Source: Bin5 sp009843665 (GTDB lineage: Bacteria; Chloroflexota; Anaerolineae; Caldilineales; Caldilineaceae). Taken from it: 64,000 nt of DNA. This document shows positions 8,395-17,261 of the stretch, in pieces. Location: NCBI GenBank assembly GCA_965220285.1, contig OZ244818.1:4526001-4590000 (forward strand). Reading direction: 5' to 3'. Position 1 is the first letter of the stretch; every line of letters starts with the position of its first letter. A model generated the notes under the pieces. That model ran no database searches. It saw nothing but the letters and a program-made list of their open reading frames with translations, and had not been told where the DNA came from. The position numbers and the translations under genes are program-made.

Positions 8395-8946
8395 TCAATC
8401 AGTGAATATGGGCAGATTACCCAATGCCGTAATCTGGTCCCATGCACCGGGTTCTCCTTCGGTAAAAACTGCCATCACGCCAGCAACCTGCCCACCGCCG
8501 CACTTGACCAATGACCGCAGGCCGTTCAGCGTGCTTCCCGTACTCACGACGTCGTCCACCAGGAGCGCCTGCTTCCCCTCGATCAGCCCCAAATCCTTCC
8601 CGTCAATGATCAAAGTCTGCGGCTCGCCTGTCGTAATGCTCACGACCTCCGTTTCCAGGCAATTGACCATATACGGCTTGCGAATCTTCCGTACGATCAC
8701 AAGCGGAAGTCCGGTTGACACGGACAGCGCATGTCCGAGCGGCACCGCCTTCACTTCCGGCGCCAGGACCACCTCTGCTGACTCCGGCACATGTTCTGAC
8801 AACATCTGCGCGGCTGTCTCGACGACTTCGGTATCCCCGAGCATGTTGAAAATGGCGATCTTCACGCCCGGAGCGACTTCAAAAATCGGCAGCTCACGCT
8901 CGCACTCTCCAATGGTTACTCGGTAAGTTCTTCCATCGTAACTCAT
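8395..8946 (-). CDS. Adenine-phosphoribosyltransferase-like protein
   Basis: I choose the ATG at 8946 because GGAGGAG lies nine bases before it; a longer frame begins at TTG (9000) without such a site. The 183-residue product has the type I phosphoribosyltransferase PRPP loop ALLVDDVVSTGSTLNG near residue 130, a conserved EVKAVPLGHALS hood region and an acidic GEPGAWD tail. It most resembles proteins related to adenine phosphoribosyltransferase, which join a base to PRPP. It lies 43 bases upstream of prfA on the same strand and could be co-transcribed. Base specificity is uncertain. Confidence 0.82.
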   Translation of the reverse strand: MSYDGRTYRVTIGECERELPIFEVAPGVKIAIFNMLGDTEVVETAAQMLSEHVPESAEVVLAPEVKAVPLGHALSVSTGLPLVIVRKIRKPYMVNCLETEVVSITTGEPQTLIIDGKDLGLIEGKQALLVDDVVSTGSTLNGLRSLVKCGGGQVAGVMAVFTEGEPGAWDQITALGNLPIFTD

Positions 8947-9177
8947 CGCACCGGCTCCTCCGCGCGGCCGTTCCCGCGTCTCGGTCAGCAGCACGCCCAA
9001 GCCTTCGCACTGCTGTACTGAACGGACCTGCCATATGGAAACGTGACGCTACATCCTACCACAGAAACCAACCCGCTCCAAGAATTCTGCACGCAAATGT
9101 GCATCCAAAACCGGGTGCAAAACTTTCGTGCAATTCTGAAAACAACTGGCCTAAGTCCATCCCCCATAAATCGCCCA

Positions 9178-9213
9178 GCCACTGACTACTGACCAATAGC
9201 CACTGACCACTGC
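9178..9213. repeat. Degenerate CCACTGA-type short tandem repeat
   Basis: The stretch consists of diverged repeats of a unit close to CCACTGAC and leads directly into the structured element at 9217. The same type of repeat precedes copy two of that element at 25449-25480, and a short piece lies before larC at 18213-18225. Confidence 0.6.
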
Positions 9214-9216
9214 AGT

Positions 9217-9273
9217 TGGGCGGTCGGGCCTTCGGCCCTCCCTTGTGCGGGGGGTTCCCCCCCGCAACGCCCC
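9217..9273. repeat. Three-way-junction intergenic repeat, copy 1
   Basis: An outer stem GGGCG (9218-9222) with CGCCC (9268-9272) encloses two hairpins: GGGCC/GGCCC at 9226-9230 and 9234-9238, and TGCGGGGGG/CCCCCCGCA at 9246-9254 and 9258-9266. Two more copies lie at 25483 and 53713 with compensatory stem changes. It sits in the 757-base gap 8947-9703, which otherwise holds no gene I can support. Function is unknown; it could be a small mobile palindrome or a structured RNA. Confidence 0.75.
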
Positions 9274-9467
9274 CCTCCAAAAACCTCCCGCCGCAGCGGC
9301 TGCGAGGGCAATTCGACCTTGACGACCCGCGGCGACCGAACTTCCCCCACCCCGCGTCGTGGCTCGTACCCTGCGTGAGCCAACCCAGGCAAGGGCAGCG
9401 CCCTGCCTGGCCCAACCAACACCGCTTTGAACAAAAAGAGCCTGCTACAGAATTAGGGAAGAATTAG

Positions 9468-9496
9468 GGACTGCCGACCGGTCCGGACGGCAGTCC
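9468..9496. repeat. Hairpin GGACTGCCG/CGGCAGTCC
   Basis: Exact nine-base arms at 9468-9476 and 9488-9496 flank an 11-base, partly palindromic loop. A smaller hairpin, CTTCGC/GCGAAG, follows at 9515-9533. Both are in the same gene-free gap, and no T-run follows, so the role is unclear. Confidence 0.5.
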
Positions 9497-9703
9497 ATTC
9501 TCAGGGAACATGGACTTCGCTTGCAAGGCGAAGATGGACCTCAGCCACCGGCCGTCCAGGTCGACTTTACTTCGGTACATTCCCAGCACCGGACCAAAGC
9601 CTCTGATTTCCACTTGGGGTCTCAACAAGAGAGGATTAGGGAAACTCTTCTTGCCCGCACCTGTCGAAGCGAGACTGAGGCGGGCCACCGCCGTGGGTGC
9701 GCA

Positions 9704-10123
9704 CTACGTCTGGCCAGCCCGGCTGCGGATATGTGGCGCTGACAACGCGACCGTCAGCAGGCAAACCACAAAGATGACCAAAAGAACGCCGGCGCCGACC
9801 GGATGCAGAGCCGCCATTTCCCCTTCAAAATATGCGATCAACAAACTGATCGCAATCGCCCCATTGCCGACTATCGCCGCCAGCAGCCAGGCCGGATGCA
9901 GGTCCCTTTCCATCGAGGCCGACAGCAGTCCTATCCCCAAACCAATCAAGGCCCCGCCACCTATACGGGCCGTCCACGCCGACCCCAGCGTGACCCCGGC
10001 TGCCACGAACAACTCTCGCGGATAAACAAGGAGCAGCAACCCCAGCCCCAGTCCAATCAGGACGGCGTTAACCCGCAGACAGAAACGCGCCGGGCGGTAG
10101 TGGTCGGTGAAAGTATAGGCCAT
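9704..10123 (-). CDS. Small four-helix membrane protein of unknown function
   Basis: The 139-residue product has four evident hydrophobic segments: about 18-34 (VLIGLGLGLLLLVYP), 50-65 (GGALIGLGIGLLSAS), 78-94 (LLAAIVGNGAIAISLL) and 108-125 (GAGVLLVIFVVCLLTVAL), with short polar loops. The spacing is that of a compact inner-membrane protein. I do not recognise a family. It stands alone, with gene-free DNA on both sides and no strong ribosome site before its ATG. Confidence 0.7.
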   Translation of the reverse strand: MAYTFTDHYRPARFCLRVNAVLIGLGLGLLLLVYPRELFVAAGVTLGSAWTARIGGGALIGLGIGLLSASMERDLHPAWLLAAIVGNGAIAISLLIAYFEGEMAALHPVGAGVLLVIFVVCLLTVALSAPHIRSRAGQT

Positions 10124-10456
10124 CGCAGATTTAGTACGTTTTCAGGTGAAAGGCCTGCCAGGCCGGGCGCAGTAGGGCCGCGTCCGGTAATCCTGTTCAC
10201 CTCACGGCTCGGGCAGTATAACAAACCCTTCCTGGCCTGTCAGCCCTACAGGACACGTCCCTTCTCCGCGCAACTGCCCTTCGCCCACGGCTGACCCTCG
10301 CCTCCCATTTCGTTCCCGGCTAGGTCACTGTGATACACTGCCTTCAACGCGCCGCTGCCGCCCATCCGCCTCTGATTTGGGAGGGCAAACCTGGCACCTT
10401 GGGACATCGACCTATCCGAAAGGTGTAGGGAAACACACATAAGAGGAGCCAAACTC
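10124..10456. other. Intergenic region before the histidine phosphatase
   Basis: This gap of 333 bases separates two divergent genes and should hold both promoters. A possible -10 TACACT lies at 10334-10339 on the plus strand without a good -35. A small GGCCT/AGGCC hairpin occurs near 10151. No gene is visible. Confidence 0.4.
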
Positions 10457-11101
10457 GTGAGCCAAAGGATCTGGATCGTCCGCCATGGCAATCGCGAAGA
10501 CTTTCAGAACCCCGGCTGGGCCAAAACCGCCTCTCGGCCCTTCGATCCCGCCCTGTCTGCCGACGGGGAGACGCAGGCGAAGGAAGTAGGCCTGAGCCTG
10601 CAGGGCGAACAGGTCCACCGCGTCTTCGCATCCCCCTTCTTGCGCACAATTCAGACAGCCTCACACATCGCCGACGCCCTCAACCTGCCGGTATGCCTCG
10701 AACCGGGCATCGGCGAGATCCTGCCCAACGTCAAATCCACGCCGGAACTGTTGCCTGAAGACGAACGCCTCCGGCGTTTTCCCCGCATCGACGAGGAGTA
10801 CACTGCCACCTATGAGCTTCCTTACCCGGAGACTTCGGAAGAGGGCCACGAACGGGCCGCGGTCGCCGCGCGCACGCTTACCGACAGCTTTCCCGACAAA
10901 AACATGCTCATGGTTACCCACGGCGCCCCGGTCGTCGGTATCGTGCGCGGCCTGACCGGTCTTGCAGACCGCATCACCGTGCCCCTCTGCTGCATTTTCA
11001 CCCTGCAGCGAAATGGCAGCGGCTGGGACGTTGTCCAGCTCTCCGAGACCTCTCACCTCAGCAACCAGGAGTCCAGCAAGCGCTACGCTCACTCCGGCTG
11101 A
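10457..11101 (+). CDS. Histidine phosphatase family protein (phosphoglycerate mutase-like)
   Basis: The gene starts at GTG with AGAGGAG nine bases upstream. The 214-residue product begins RIWIVRHGNRED, the RHG motif carrying the catalytic histidine that becomes phosphorylated, and has ASPFLRTIQTASHIA and a second histidine in MLMVTHGAPVVG. These are the marks of the branch 1 histidine phosphatases. Size fits small-molecule or phosphoprotein phosphatases of this fold; the substrate cannot be told. Its 3' end overlaps the convergent DinB-type gene by 13 bases. Confidence 0.9.
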   Translation: MSQRIWIVRHGNREDFQNPGWAKTASRPFDPALSADGETQAKEVGLSLQGEQVHRVFASPFLRTIQTASHIADALNLPVCLEPGIGEILPNVKSTPELLPEDERLRRFPRIDEEYTATYELPYPETSEEGHERAAVAARTLTDSFPDKNMLMVTHGAPVVGIVRGLTGLADRITVPLCCIFTLQRNGSGWDVVQLSETSHLSNQESSKRYAHSG

Positions 11102-12135
11102 GTCCTCAGCCTGACTGGTACAAGACGGCCTTCCGCTCGCGCCGCGTAGATTTCCGCCGCGTGGTCCGCCGTATGTGCCGACGTCGATACGAGCAGATTC
11201 ACGACGTTTCCCCGCTCACCTTCGTCATACTCCACCTCCTTCCGCATGGCCTCGTCGCTCATCCTTCGGCAACGGTTGACGATGCGCCGGTGGCAGGTGG
11301 CCAGCCCATCCAACACCTCGATCATCGTCAAGCCGGCGCGAGCATCCTGAAGCCGCGCGTTAACCGTATCCACTTCCCCACTCGCCCATTCGGAAAGCTC
11401 GTCTCCGCCACTAACCTCCGGGCCCTCAAATAGCGCGTCCGTCAGCGAAATGTCAGGCCAGCGCTTCACCAACTCCAGTACATACTCGTCCCATGCAAGG
11501 ATGTGGGCCAGAAGGTCGCGAACGGTCCAGTCCCCGCTGACCAGCACCGTCGTGCAGCTCTCCTCCGTAAGGCCTGTGATGGAGTCCAACAGACTGTTGA
11601 AATGACGCCGGTAAAAGCGGAACAGATGCTCGCGGCCCCAGCGGTCGGTCGAAAAGCAATAGCGATGTACGTCAACCGCGTGCTCAGCCACGTGTTCAGG
11701 CATGCGCTCCAGCAGCATCTTCACGATCTGGCTGCGCACGCCGCGGTCCTCATACTCTGCCTCAATCTGGTCGTCGCTGAGCGAAAGCGCGAAACTGATC
11801 AACGCCTGCCGCGCCTCGTCCGCCTCGGTCAGTACCGTGTCCCAGCTTCGATTCTCGCCCGCAGCCATCTCGTCATTCGACGCCACAGATACGGGTGCCG
11901 GCTCCACTCCATCCGGATCGATAGCTGACTGCATTCGCCGCAGCTGGAAACTGTCCCAGTATGCAACGTGAGCCGCCGACGCCAGAGGTGTCCACCCGTT
12001 TTCGAGACAGGGCCGCGTGTACTCGTCCGGTTCAAGCAGAAACAGAGGCCATCGAAAATTAAGATAGCTTCTGCGCAGTTTTTCAGCGTACTCGGCCCCC
12101 AACTCACCGGCAGGAGCCGCTGGAAATTGCGTCAT
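11089..12135 (-). CDS. Tandem DinB/MDMPI-like four-helix protein
   Basis: The 348 residues appear to hold two DinB-like four-helix units. The first (about 15-160) has NGWTPLASAAHVAYWDSFQL and a late MPEHVAEHAVDVHRY; the second (about 180-340) has GDWTVRDLLAHILAWDEYVLEL and TSAHTADHAAEI. In this superfamily the repeated histidines usually bind a divalent metal, and members include thiol-dependent isomerases and transferases. A single DinB domain is about 160 residues, so this is a double version. It lies 12 bases after the COG3044 ATPase stop on the same strand and is likely co-transcribed with it. Activity unknown. Confidence 0.75.
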   Translation of the reverse strand: MTQFPAAPAGELGAEYAEKLRRSYLNFRWPLFLLEPDEYTRPCLENGWTPLASAAHVAYWDSFQLRRMQSAIDPDGVEPAPVSVASNDEMAAGENRSWDTVLTEADEARQALISFALSLSDDQIEAEYEDRGVRSQIVKMLLERMPEHVAEHAVDVHRYCFSTDRWGREHLFRFYRRHFNSLLDSITGLTEESCTTVLVSGDWTVRDLLAHILAWDEYVLELVKRWPDISLTDALFEGPEVSGGDELSEWASGEVDTVNARLQDARAGLTMIEVLDGLATCHRRIVNRCRRMSDEAMRKEVEYDEGERGNVVNLLVSTSAHTADHAAEIYAARAEGRLVPVRLRTQPE

Positions 12136-12147
12136 CTTTGTCTTTCC

Positions 12148-13863
12148 TTATGTTCTGAATGAGCGCAGTCGGTTAAAGGCCGCCGCCAGCTCGTGACGTC
12201 GAAACTGGGCGAACTCCCCTGTCCGGCGGCGCTCCAGCACATCCAATCCTTCCGCTTCGATATCGGCCATGACCAGGTCCAGAATCTGAGACAGAGAATG
12301 ACGCCCATCGATATACCGGCGCCGGGCGTAGTCGAGCGCCGCCCCGATTGCCCGGGTCTGTCCCCAATGCACGATCTGCTCCACTGCCGCCAGATCCAGC
12401 GTCTCCCTGCCGAACTGGACCGTCTGCATGTCTCGTGTCCTGATGCTCGATTCTCTCCGCCCCTTCCTTGGGTCGACACTTCCTGGCCGGGGTATGCGCC
12501 GGAGATTGACATTGAACGAATTGCCCCCTTCCGCCACGCGACCGGTCGGGTGATCTGAAGCAACCGCACTTGCACGCGCCGTCAAATCGTACGGGCGAAA
12601 CGTCTCCATAGCGATTACCGTGTCCGCGACATCCAGGTAGTCGCCGCTTCCGCCAACCACGAGTACCGTGCTGATACCGTACTCCTTGTACATCCGTCGC
12701 ACGCGGTCGATAAAGGGTGTGATCGGCTCGCTTTCCTTCGGCACCAGGGCCTGCATACGTGCATCCCGGATCAGGAAGTTCGTTGCCGCCGTATCTTCAT
12801 CGATTAGCAGCCCGCCGGCCCCTGACTCCATCGCTTCCACGATCGCAGCGGCCTGGCTTGTCGACCCGCTGGCATTGGCGCTCGCAAAACTGCGCGTAGA
12901 CTGGCCCAGCGGCAGATCACCGATGAACGCTGAAATATCTACGCCGCTGACCGCCCGCCCATCCTCCGCCCGAATCTTGACCAGGTCGGCCTTGCTCACT
13001 ACGAGCTCGCGGCCATCGCCCGGCCTGTGGTTATAGACACCCTTTTCGATCGCCCGCAACAGAGTCGACTTTCCGTGATATCCACCGCCGACAATGAGCG
13101 TCACCCCAGCCGCGACCCCCATGCCGGACACGGCTCCCGCATCGGGAAGGGAAAACGACGCCTTCAGGCTATCTGGGGACCTGAACGGAATGACCGACCC
13201 GCCCTGCATTGGACGATCGTCGACCCCGCTTGACCGGGGCAGGATCGAGCCATCCGCAACAAAAGCGATCAGCCCGCGCTCCGCCATAGCTGCCCTTAAT
13301 GCGTCGGCGTCCTCGTTCGCGGCCGCGTGACGCCACAGTTCCTCATTCGTGTGGCTGCGGGCGTAAAGGCTGCCGGCAATTAGCTCCGGCAGGTCCTCCA
13401 GGAGAATTCCGCATGCCTGCCTGCCCAGGACCCTTCTACCCTGTGCCGGCAGACCCACCGTGAAGCGCGCTTCGACAGCCCCGTCGTCATGGACCTGCAC
13501 TGCCGTGTTCGCCAGTACCTGCTGCCCCGGAGCTTCGATGCGTATTTCCCCGCTCTTGCCGCTACCCCGCCGCGTTGACATCTTTCCGGCCTTGCTGGCG
13601 AAGGCCTTTGCCAGAAGACAGCTGACCCCAATCGCCCGGCTGGCACTCGAGTACAGTCGGGCAGGAAGCTCGGCGGTCGCAGGCGGGACCAGCACGCGCA
13701 GCCGGCTGGGTGCCGCGAAAGGGTCCCCTTGCACGGCATCGACGGCAAGTGTAAAGTCCGCAAACCCGTATGTCCCTCTTATATCCTTATACGCGCCGTA
13801 TCCCCTGCCGTCAATGCGTAACAGTGTCCGGCGCAATGAGTCTTCTGTGGCCGTTGCCGACAT
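12148..13863 (-). CDS. ATPase of the ABC class (COG3044, PF09818 type)
   Basis: Starting at the ATG at 13863 the protein is 571 residues, the usual length of this family. It has the family-specific N-terminal part (LLRIDGRGYGAYKDIRG, then FTLAVDAVQGDPFAAPSRLR) and a Walker A-like VGGGYHGKSTLLRAIEKGVY, followed by HRPGDGRELVV, then GGLLIDEDTAATNFLIRD as Walker B, and a switch VVGGSGDYLDVAD. Proteins of this family are predicted soluble ABC ATPases of unknown role; membrane segments are absent. The longer frame upstream adds 29 Cys/Arg-rich residues without family similarity. Likely operon partner: the DinB-type gene. Confidence 0.85.
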   Translation of the reverse strand: MSATATEDSLRRTLLRIDGRGYGAYKDIRGTYGFADFTLAVDAVQGDPFAAPSRLRVLVPPATAELPARLYSSASRAIGVSCLLAKAFASKAGKMSTRRGSGKSGEIRIEAPGQQVLANTAVQVHDDGAVEARFTVGLPAQGRRVLGRQACGILLEDLPELIAGSLYARSHTNEELWRHAAANEDADALRAAMAERGLIAFVADGSILPRSSGVDDRPMQGGSVIPFRSPDSLKASFSLPDAGAVSGMGVAAGVTLIVGGGYHGKSTLLRAIEKGVYNHRPGDGRELVVSKADLVKIRAEDGRAVSGVDISAFIGDLPLGQSTRSFASANASGSTSQAAAIVEAMESGAGGLLIDEDTAATNFLIRDARMQALVPKESEPITPFIDRVRRMYKEYGISTVLVVGGSGDYLDVADTVIAMETFRPYDLTARASAVASDHPTGRVAEGGNSFNVNLRRIPRPGSVDPRKGRRESSIRTRDMQTVQFGRETLDLAAVEQIVHWGQTRAIGAALDYARRRYIDGRHSLSQILDLVMADIEAEGLDVLERRRTGEFAQFRRHELAAAFNRLRSFRT

Positions 13864-13997
13864 ATTCCACAAGTCCCTCTGTTGTCGATCCAGTCGCGGC
13901 CGCGCCGCCCCTCTACCCGCCAAAAGGCAGACTGCGCAACGATAGCTCACGAGATCAAAGTCAGGTCGCCCGCACTTCTGCGGTCTCCTGAGAAAAT

Positions 13998-14026
13998 TTT
14001 ACATCGCTTCAATTCACTTGTACACT
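13998..14026 (+). promoter_or_regulatory. Sigma-70-type promoter of the first tandem aldo/keto reductase
   Basis: TTTACA (13998-14003) and TACACT (14021-14026) are separated by 17 bases and lie 78 bases before the gene start. The same arrangement with a shared CTTGTACACTGT core precedes the second copy, which supports it as a real promoter. Confidence 0.65.
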
Positions 14027-14103
14027 GTGGGCGCAGCGCATCCGGCCCGCAATACGTGACCGGATTCATTGATTCCCCACAGTTTTCATCATTGAGGAGC
14101 CCA

Positions 14104-15120
14104 ATGGAGTACCGTGATTTCGGTCGAACCGGCATGAAAGTTAGCCTGCTCTGCCTGGGCTGCATGAACTTCGGAAGGAGAACGACCCCGGAAGAAGGCT
14201 ACAAAATAATCGACAGGTCGCTGGACGCCGGTCTCAACTTCCTGGATACGGCAAACGTATACAGTCGCGGCCGCAGCGAAGAGATTACCGGCGAGGCGCT
14301 GAAGCGCAACGGCAGCCGCAGCCGCATCGTATTGGCCACCAAAGTCCATGGCCGCATGGACGACGGCGACCCAAACGCCGCCGGCAGCAGTCGCCGCCAT
14401 ATCATCGAACAGTGCGAAGCCAGCCTCAAACGCCTGCAGACCGACTATATCGACATCTATCAGATTCACCGGCCCCGCCCGGAAATCGCAATCGACGAGA
14501 CCCTGCGCGCCTTAGACGACCTCGTGCGCTCCGGCAAAGTGCGCTATCTCGGCACCAGCACATTCGCCGCCTGGCAGGTCGTGGAGTCCCTATGGGCCGC
14601 CAAGGAGCTGGGCCTGAACCGCTTCGTCTCCGAGCAGCCGCCCTATAACATTCTCGACCGGCGCATCGAACGCGAACTCATCCCAATGGCACAGACCTTC
14701 GGCATCGGCCTCATCCCATGGAGCCCGCTGGGCGGTGGCCTGTTGACAGGCAAGTATACGCGCAGCCGGCCGGCCCCCGAAGGCGCCCGCTTTTCCGATA
14801 CAACCCTTGAGGCGCGCCTGGCACGACGCTATACCGAAGGCGTCTTTGACGTGACCGAAGGCCTCCTGCCTCTGGCACAAGCCAAAGGCTGTTCACTCTC
14901 TCAACTGGCACTGGCCTGGTGTGCAGAGCAACCGGGAGTCACCAGTCCAATCATCGGTCCTCGCACTATGGAGCAACTGGAAGACAACCTGGGCGCCCTC
15001 GAAGTTGAAATCACAGCAGAGGATCGCCAGAAAATAGACGAGCTTGTCCCGCCCGGCCGCATGGTCAGCCCCTTCTACGAGGCCGATTTTGGACCAAATC
15101 TTCATCGAATCGTCGCGTAA
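14104..15120 (+). CDS. Aldo/keto reductase, tandem copy 1
   Basis: The start is the ATG at 14104, with GAGGAG six bases upstream; the open frame extends further left but without family similarity. The 338-residue NADPH-dependent oxidoreductase has the catalytic residues in FLDTANVYSRG (Asp, Tyr), VLATKVHG (Lys) and YQIHRP (His), and the nicotinamide-phosphate site in the late SPIIGPRTMEQLEDNL. It resembles the YajO/Tas-like group that reduces sugar-derived and other aldehydes. A close paralogue follows after 133 bases; both end with the same PPGRMVSPFYEADFGP segment, so this is a tandem duplication. Confidence 0.93.
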   Translation: MEYRDFGRTGMKVSLLCLGCMNFGRRTTPEEGYKIIDRSLDAGLNFLDTANVYSRGRSEEITGEALKRNGSRSRIVLATKVHGRMDDGDPNAAGSSRRHIIEQCEASLKRLQTDYIDIYQIHRPRPEIAIDETLRALDDLVRSGKVRYLGTSTFAAWQVVESLWAAKELGLNRFVSEQPPYNILDRRIERELIPMAQTFGIGLIPWSPLGGGLLTGKYTRSRPAPEGARFSDTTLEARLARRYTEGVFDVTEGLLPLAQAKGCSLSQLALAWCAEQPGVTSPIIGPRTMEQLEDNLGALEVEITAEDRQKIDELVPPGRMVSPFYEADFGPNLHRIVA

Positions 15121-15147
15121 CCGCCATCGTCGGCACCCGGTATGGAC

Positions 15148-15176
15148 TTAACAACGTTCCAATCTGCTTGTACACT
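15148..15176 (+). promoter_or_regulatory. Sigma-70-type promoter of the second tandem aldo/keto reductase
   Basis: TTAACA (15148-15153) and TACACT (15171-15176) have a 17-base spacer and lie 77 bases before the start codon, matching the first copy in spacing and core sequence. The promoter was evidently duplicated with the gene. Confidence 0.65.
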
Positions 15177-15253
15177 GTAGGCTGGATCTGAGTCCGCTGA
15201 TTGCAAAGTGCAAAGGCGTCAGAAGCACTTTTCCACCTGAAAAGGATTTGTAG

Positions 15254-16270
15254 ATGGAGTACCGAAACTTCGGCCGCACAGGAATGAAAGTCAGCCCCCT
15301 CTGTCTGGGCTGTTGGAACTTCGGAATGCGCACATCCCCGGAAGACTCCTACGCCATTGTAGACCGGGCGCTGGACGCCGGTCTCAACTTCCTCGATACC
15401 GCCAACGTCTACGGCTGGGGCCGTAGCGAGGAAATCACCGGAGAGGCACTCAAGCGCAACGGCAGTCGCAGCCGCATCGTCCTTGCCACAAAATTCCACG
15501 GCAGAATGGACGACGACGACCCCAACGCCGCCGGAGCCAGCCGCCGCCACATCATTGAACAGTGCGAAGCCAGCCTCAAACGACTGCAGACAGATTACAT
15601 CGACATCTATCAGATCCACCGGCCCCGCCCCGACACCGCCATCGACGAGACCCTGCGCGCCCTCGATGACCTGGTGCGCGCCGGCAAAGTCCGCTATCTC
15701 GGCAGCAGCACATTCGCGGCCTGGCAATTCGTCGAGTCACTATGGGTCGCGAAGGAGTTGGGCCTGAACCGCTTCGTCTCGGAACAGCCCCCCTACCATA
15801 TCTTGGACCGCCGTATAGAGAGAGGGCTGGTCCCAGTTGCCTTGACTTACGGGGTCGGCCTCATCCCCTGGAGCCCGTTGGCCGGCGGCCTACTGACCGG
15901 CAAGTACACGCGCGGAGGTGTGGCGCCCGCGGGGACGAGATACGCCAAACCGGAAGATGTGCCACCCCAGCTTCGTCGCCTGAACGAAACTGTCTATGAC
16001 GTGAACGAAGGGCTATTGCCACTGGCCGAAGCCAAAGGCTGTACAGTTTCTCAACTGTCACTGGCCTGGTGCATTCATCAGCCGGGAATTACAAGTCCGA
16101 TACTTGGCCCCCGCACTATGGATCATCTGGAAGACAACCTCGGCGCACTCGACGTCACCGTCACCGATGAGGATCGCCAGCGTATCGACGAACTTGTCCC
16201 GCCGGGCCGCATGGTAAGCCCCTTCTATGAGGCCGACTTCGGTCCAAGCCAACATCGCTCCTTAGTTTGA
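15254..16270 (+). CDS. Aldo/keto reductase, tandem copy 2
   Basis: This 338-residue protein is the same length as copy 1 and differs from it mainly in the N-terminal third and around residues 225-245 (GGVAPAGTRYAKPEDVPPQ against a different stretch). Catalytic residues are in FLDTANVYGWG, VLATKFHG and YQIHRP. The changed segments fall in loops that shape the substrate pocket of the barrel, which suggests split substrate ranges; that is an inference. AAAGGA lies upstream of its ATG, and it has its own promoter. Confidence 0.93.
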   Translation: MEYRNFGRTGMKVSPLCLGCWNFGMRTSPEDSYAIVDRALDAGLNFLDTANVYGWGRSEEITGEALKRNGSRSRIVLATKFHGRMDDDDPNAAGASRRHIIEQCEASLKRLQTDYIDIYQIHRPRPDTAIDETLRALDDLVRAGKVRYLGSSTFAAWQFVESLWVAKELGLNRFVSEQPPYHILDRRIERGLVPVALTYGVGLIPWSPLAGGLLTGKYTRGGVAPAGTRYAKPEDVPPQLRRLNETVYDVNEGLLPLAEAKGCTVSQLSLAWCIHQPGITSPILGPRTMDHLEDNLGALDVTVTDEDRQRIDELVPPGRMVSPFYEADFGPSQHRSLV

Positions 16271-16286
16271 TCGACCATGCCCGGCA

Positions 16287-16314
16287 TTGCCCTTAGCCTT
16301 GGCGAACATATATG
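16287..16314 (+). promoter_or_regulatory. Possible promoter of the lar operon
   Basis: TTGCCC (16287-16292), a 16-base spacer and TATATG (16309-16314) lie about 100 bases before larB, in the 147-base gap that follows the reductase. The match to consensus is only moderate. Confidence 0.3.
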
Positions 16315-16417
16315 TCATTTGCTGTGAGATCGCTTCCGCGCAGGACAGTCGCAGCCTCTGATGCCTGTCTGAAGCGGTTCCAAGCTGATGGTCGAACCTT
16401 GATTCTCGCCTGATTCC

Positions 16418-17242
16418 ATGAATGAAACGCAGTTGGAAGCCCTGTTGTCCGATGTAGCCGCCGGATCAATGACCATAGATGCCGCCCTCAACCGGCTGCG
16501 TGCATTGCCTTTCGAGACCCTCGAAGGCGTGGCGACCTTGGACCATCACCGCCTGCTCCGTACCGGCTTCCCCGAAGTCATCTACTGCGAGGGCAAGACC
16601 GCCGAGCAGGTCGCCTTAATCGCCGAACGGCTGGCAGTCCAGTCTCCCAGGGTACTCGGTACCCGGGCAACGGAGGCGCAGTTTGAAGCAGCCTCCCGAC
16701 GGTTGCCCGATCTGGCATGGCATGAACAGGCGCGCTGTCTCTGGTTGGATCGCGAACCGGCCTCAGACTTGAAGACCGGCGTTATGGTCCTGTGCGCAGG
16801 CACGAGCGATCTGCCCGTCCTCGAGGAGGCCTCCTTAACGCTTAGGCTGATGGGACATGACCCCCACAAGGTCACCGACGTAGGCGTCGCCGGCCTCCAC
16901 CGTCTTTTCCCGCACATCCCTGCGTTGCAGCAGGCCAACGTGGTCATCGTAATCGCCGGCATGGAAGGCGCACTCGCATCGGTCGTGGCCGGGCTGACCC
17001 AGGCCCCGGTAATCGCGGTGCCGACCAGCGTTGGCTATGGCGTCAACTTCGGCGGCGTCGCCGCCCTTCTCGCCATGCTTAACGGTTGCGCTTCGGGCAT
17101 GGCCGTGGTAAACATCGATAACGGCTACGGCGCAGCCCACATGGCCGCGCTGATCAATGACAAAATCGAGAACTGTTCCCGTTCATCAGAAAACGGACAA
17201 ACGCCGGCCGCGTATAACACCCGTCCGGCAACCGGCCCGTAA
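16418..17242 (+). CDS. larB: LarB, pyridinium-3,5-biscarboxylic acid mononucleotide synthase
   Basis: LarB makes the first intermediate of the nickel-pincer nucleotide by carboxylating nicotinic acid adenine dinucleotide and releasing AMP. The 274-residue product has the LarB-specific N-terminus (LRALPFETLEGVATLDHHR, then GFPEVIYCEGKT) and the PurE-like domain with VMVLCAGTSDLPVLEEA, VIAGMEGALASVVAGL, and VIAVPTSVGYGVNFGGVAALLAML. It heads larB-larE-larC with a 19-base gap to larE, so the full cofactor pathway is present in the right functional set. Confidence 0.93.
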   Translation: MNETQLEALLSDVAAGSMTIDAALNRLRALPFETLEGVATLDHHRLLRTGFPEVIYCEGKTAEQVALIAERLAVQSPRVLGTRATEAQFEAASRRLPDLAWHEQARCLWLDREPASDLKTGVMVLCAGTSDLPVLEEASLTLRLMGHDPHKVTDVGVAGLHRLFPHIPALQQANVVIVIAGMEGALASVVAGLTQAPVIAVPTSVGYGVNFGGVAALLAMLNGCASGMAVVNIDNGYGAAHMAALINDKIENCSRSSENGQTPAAYNTRPATGP

Positions 17243-17261
17243 TCAGGGCCAGGGTGAGACA

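Noticed and set aside
9186..9434. Frames of 82 to 119 codons in the gap after the phosphoribosyltransferase
   Set aside because: They are translations of the repeat element and flanks; similar peptides arise at the other copies.
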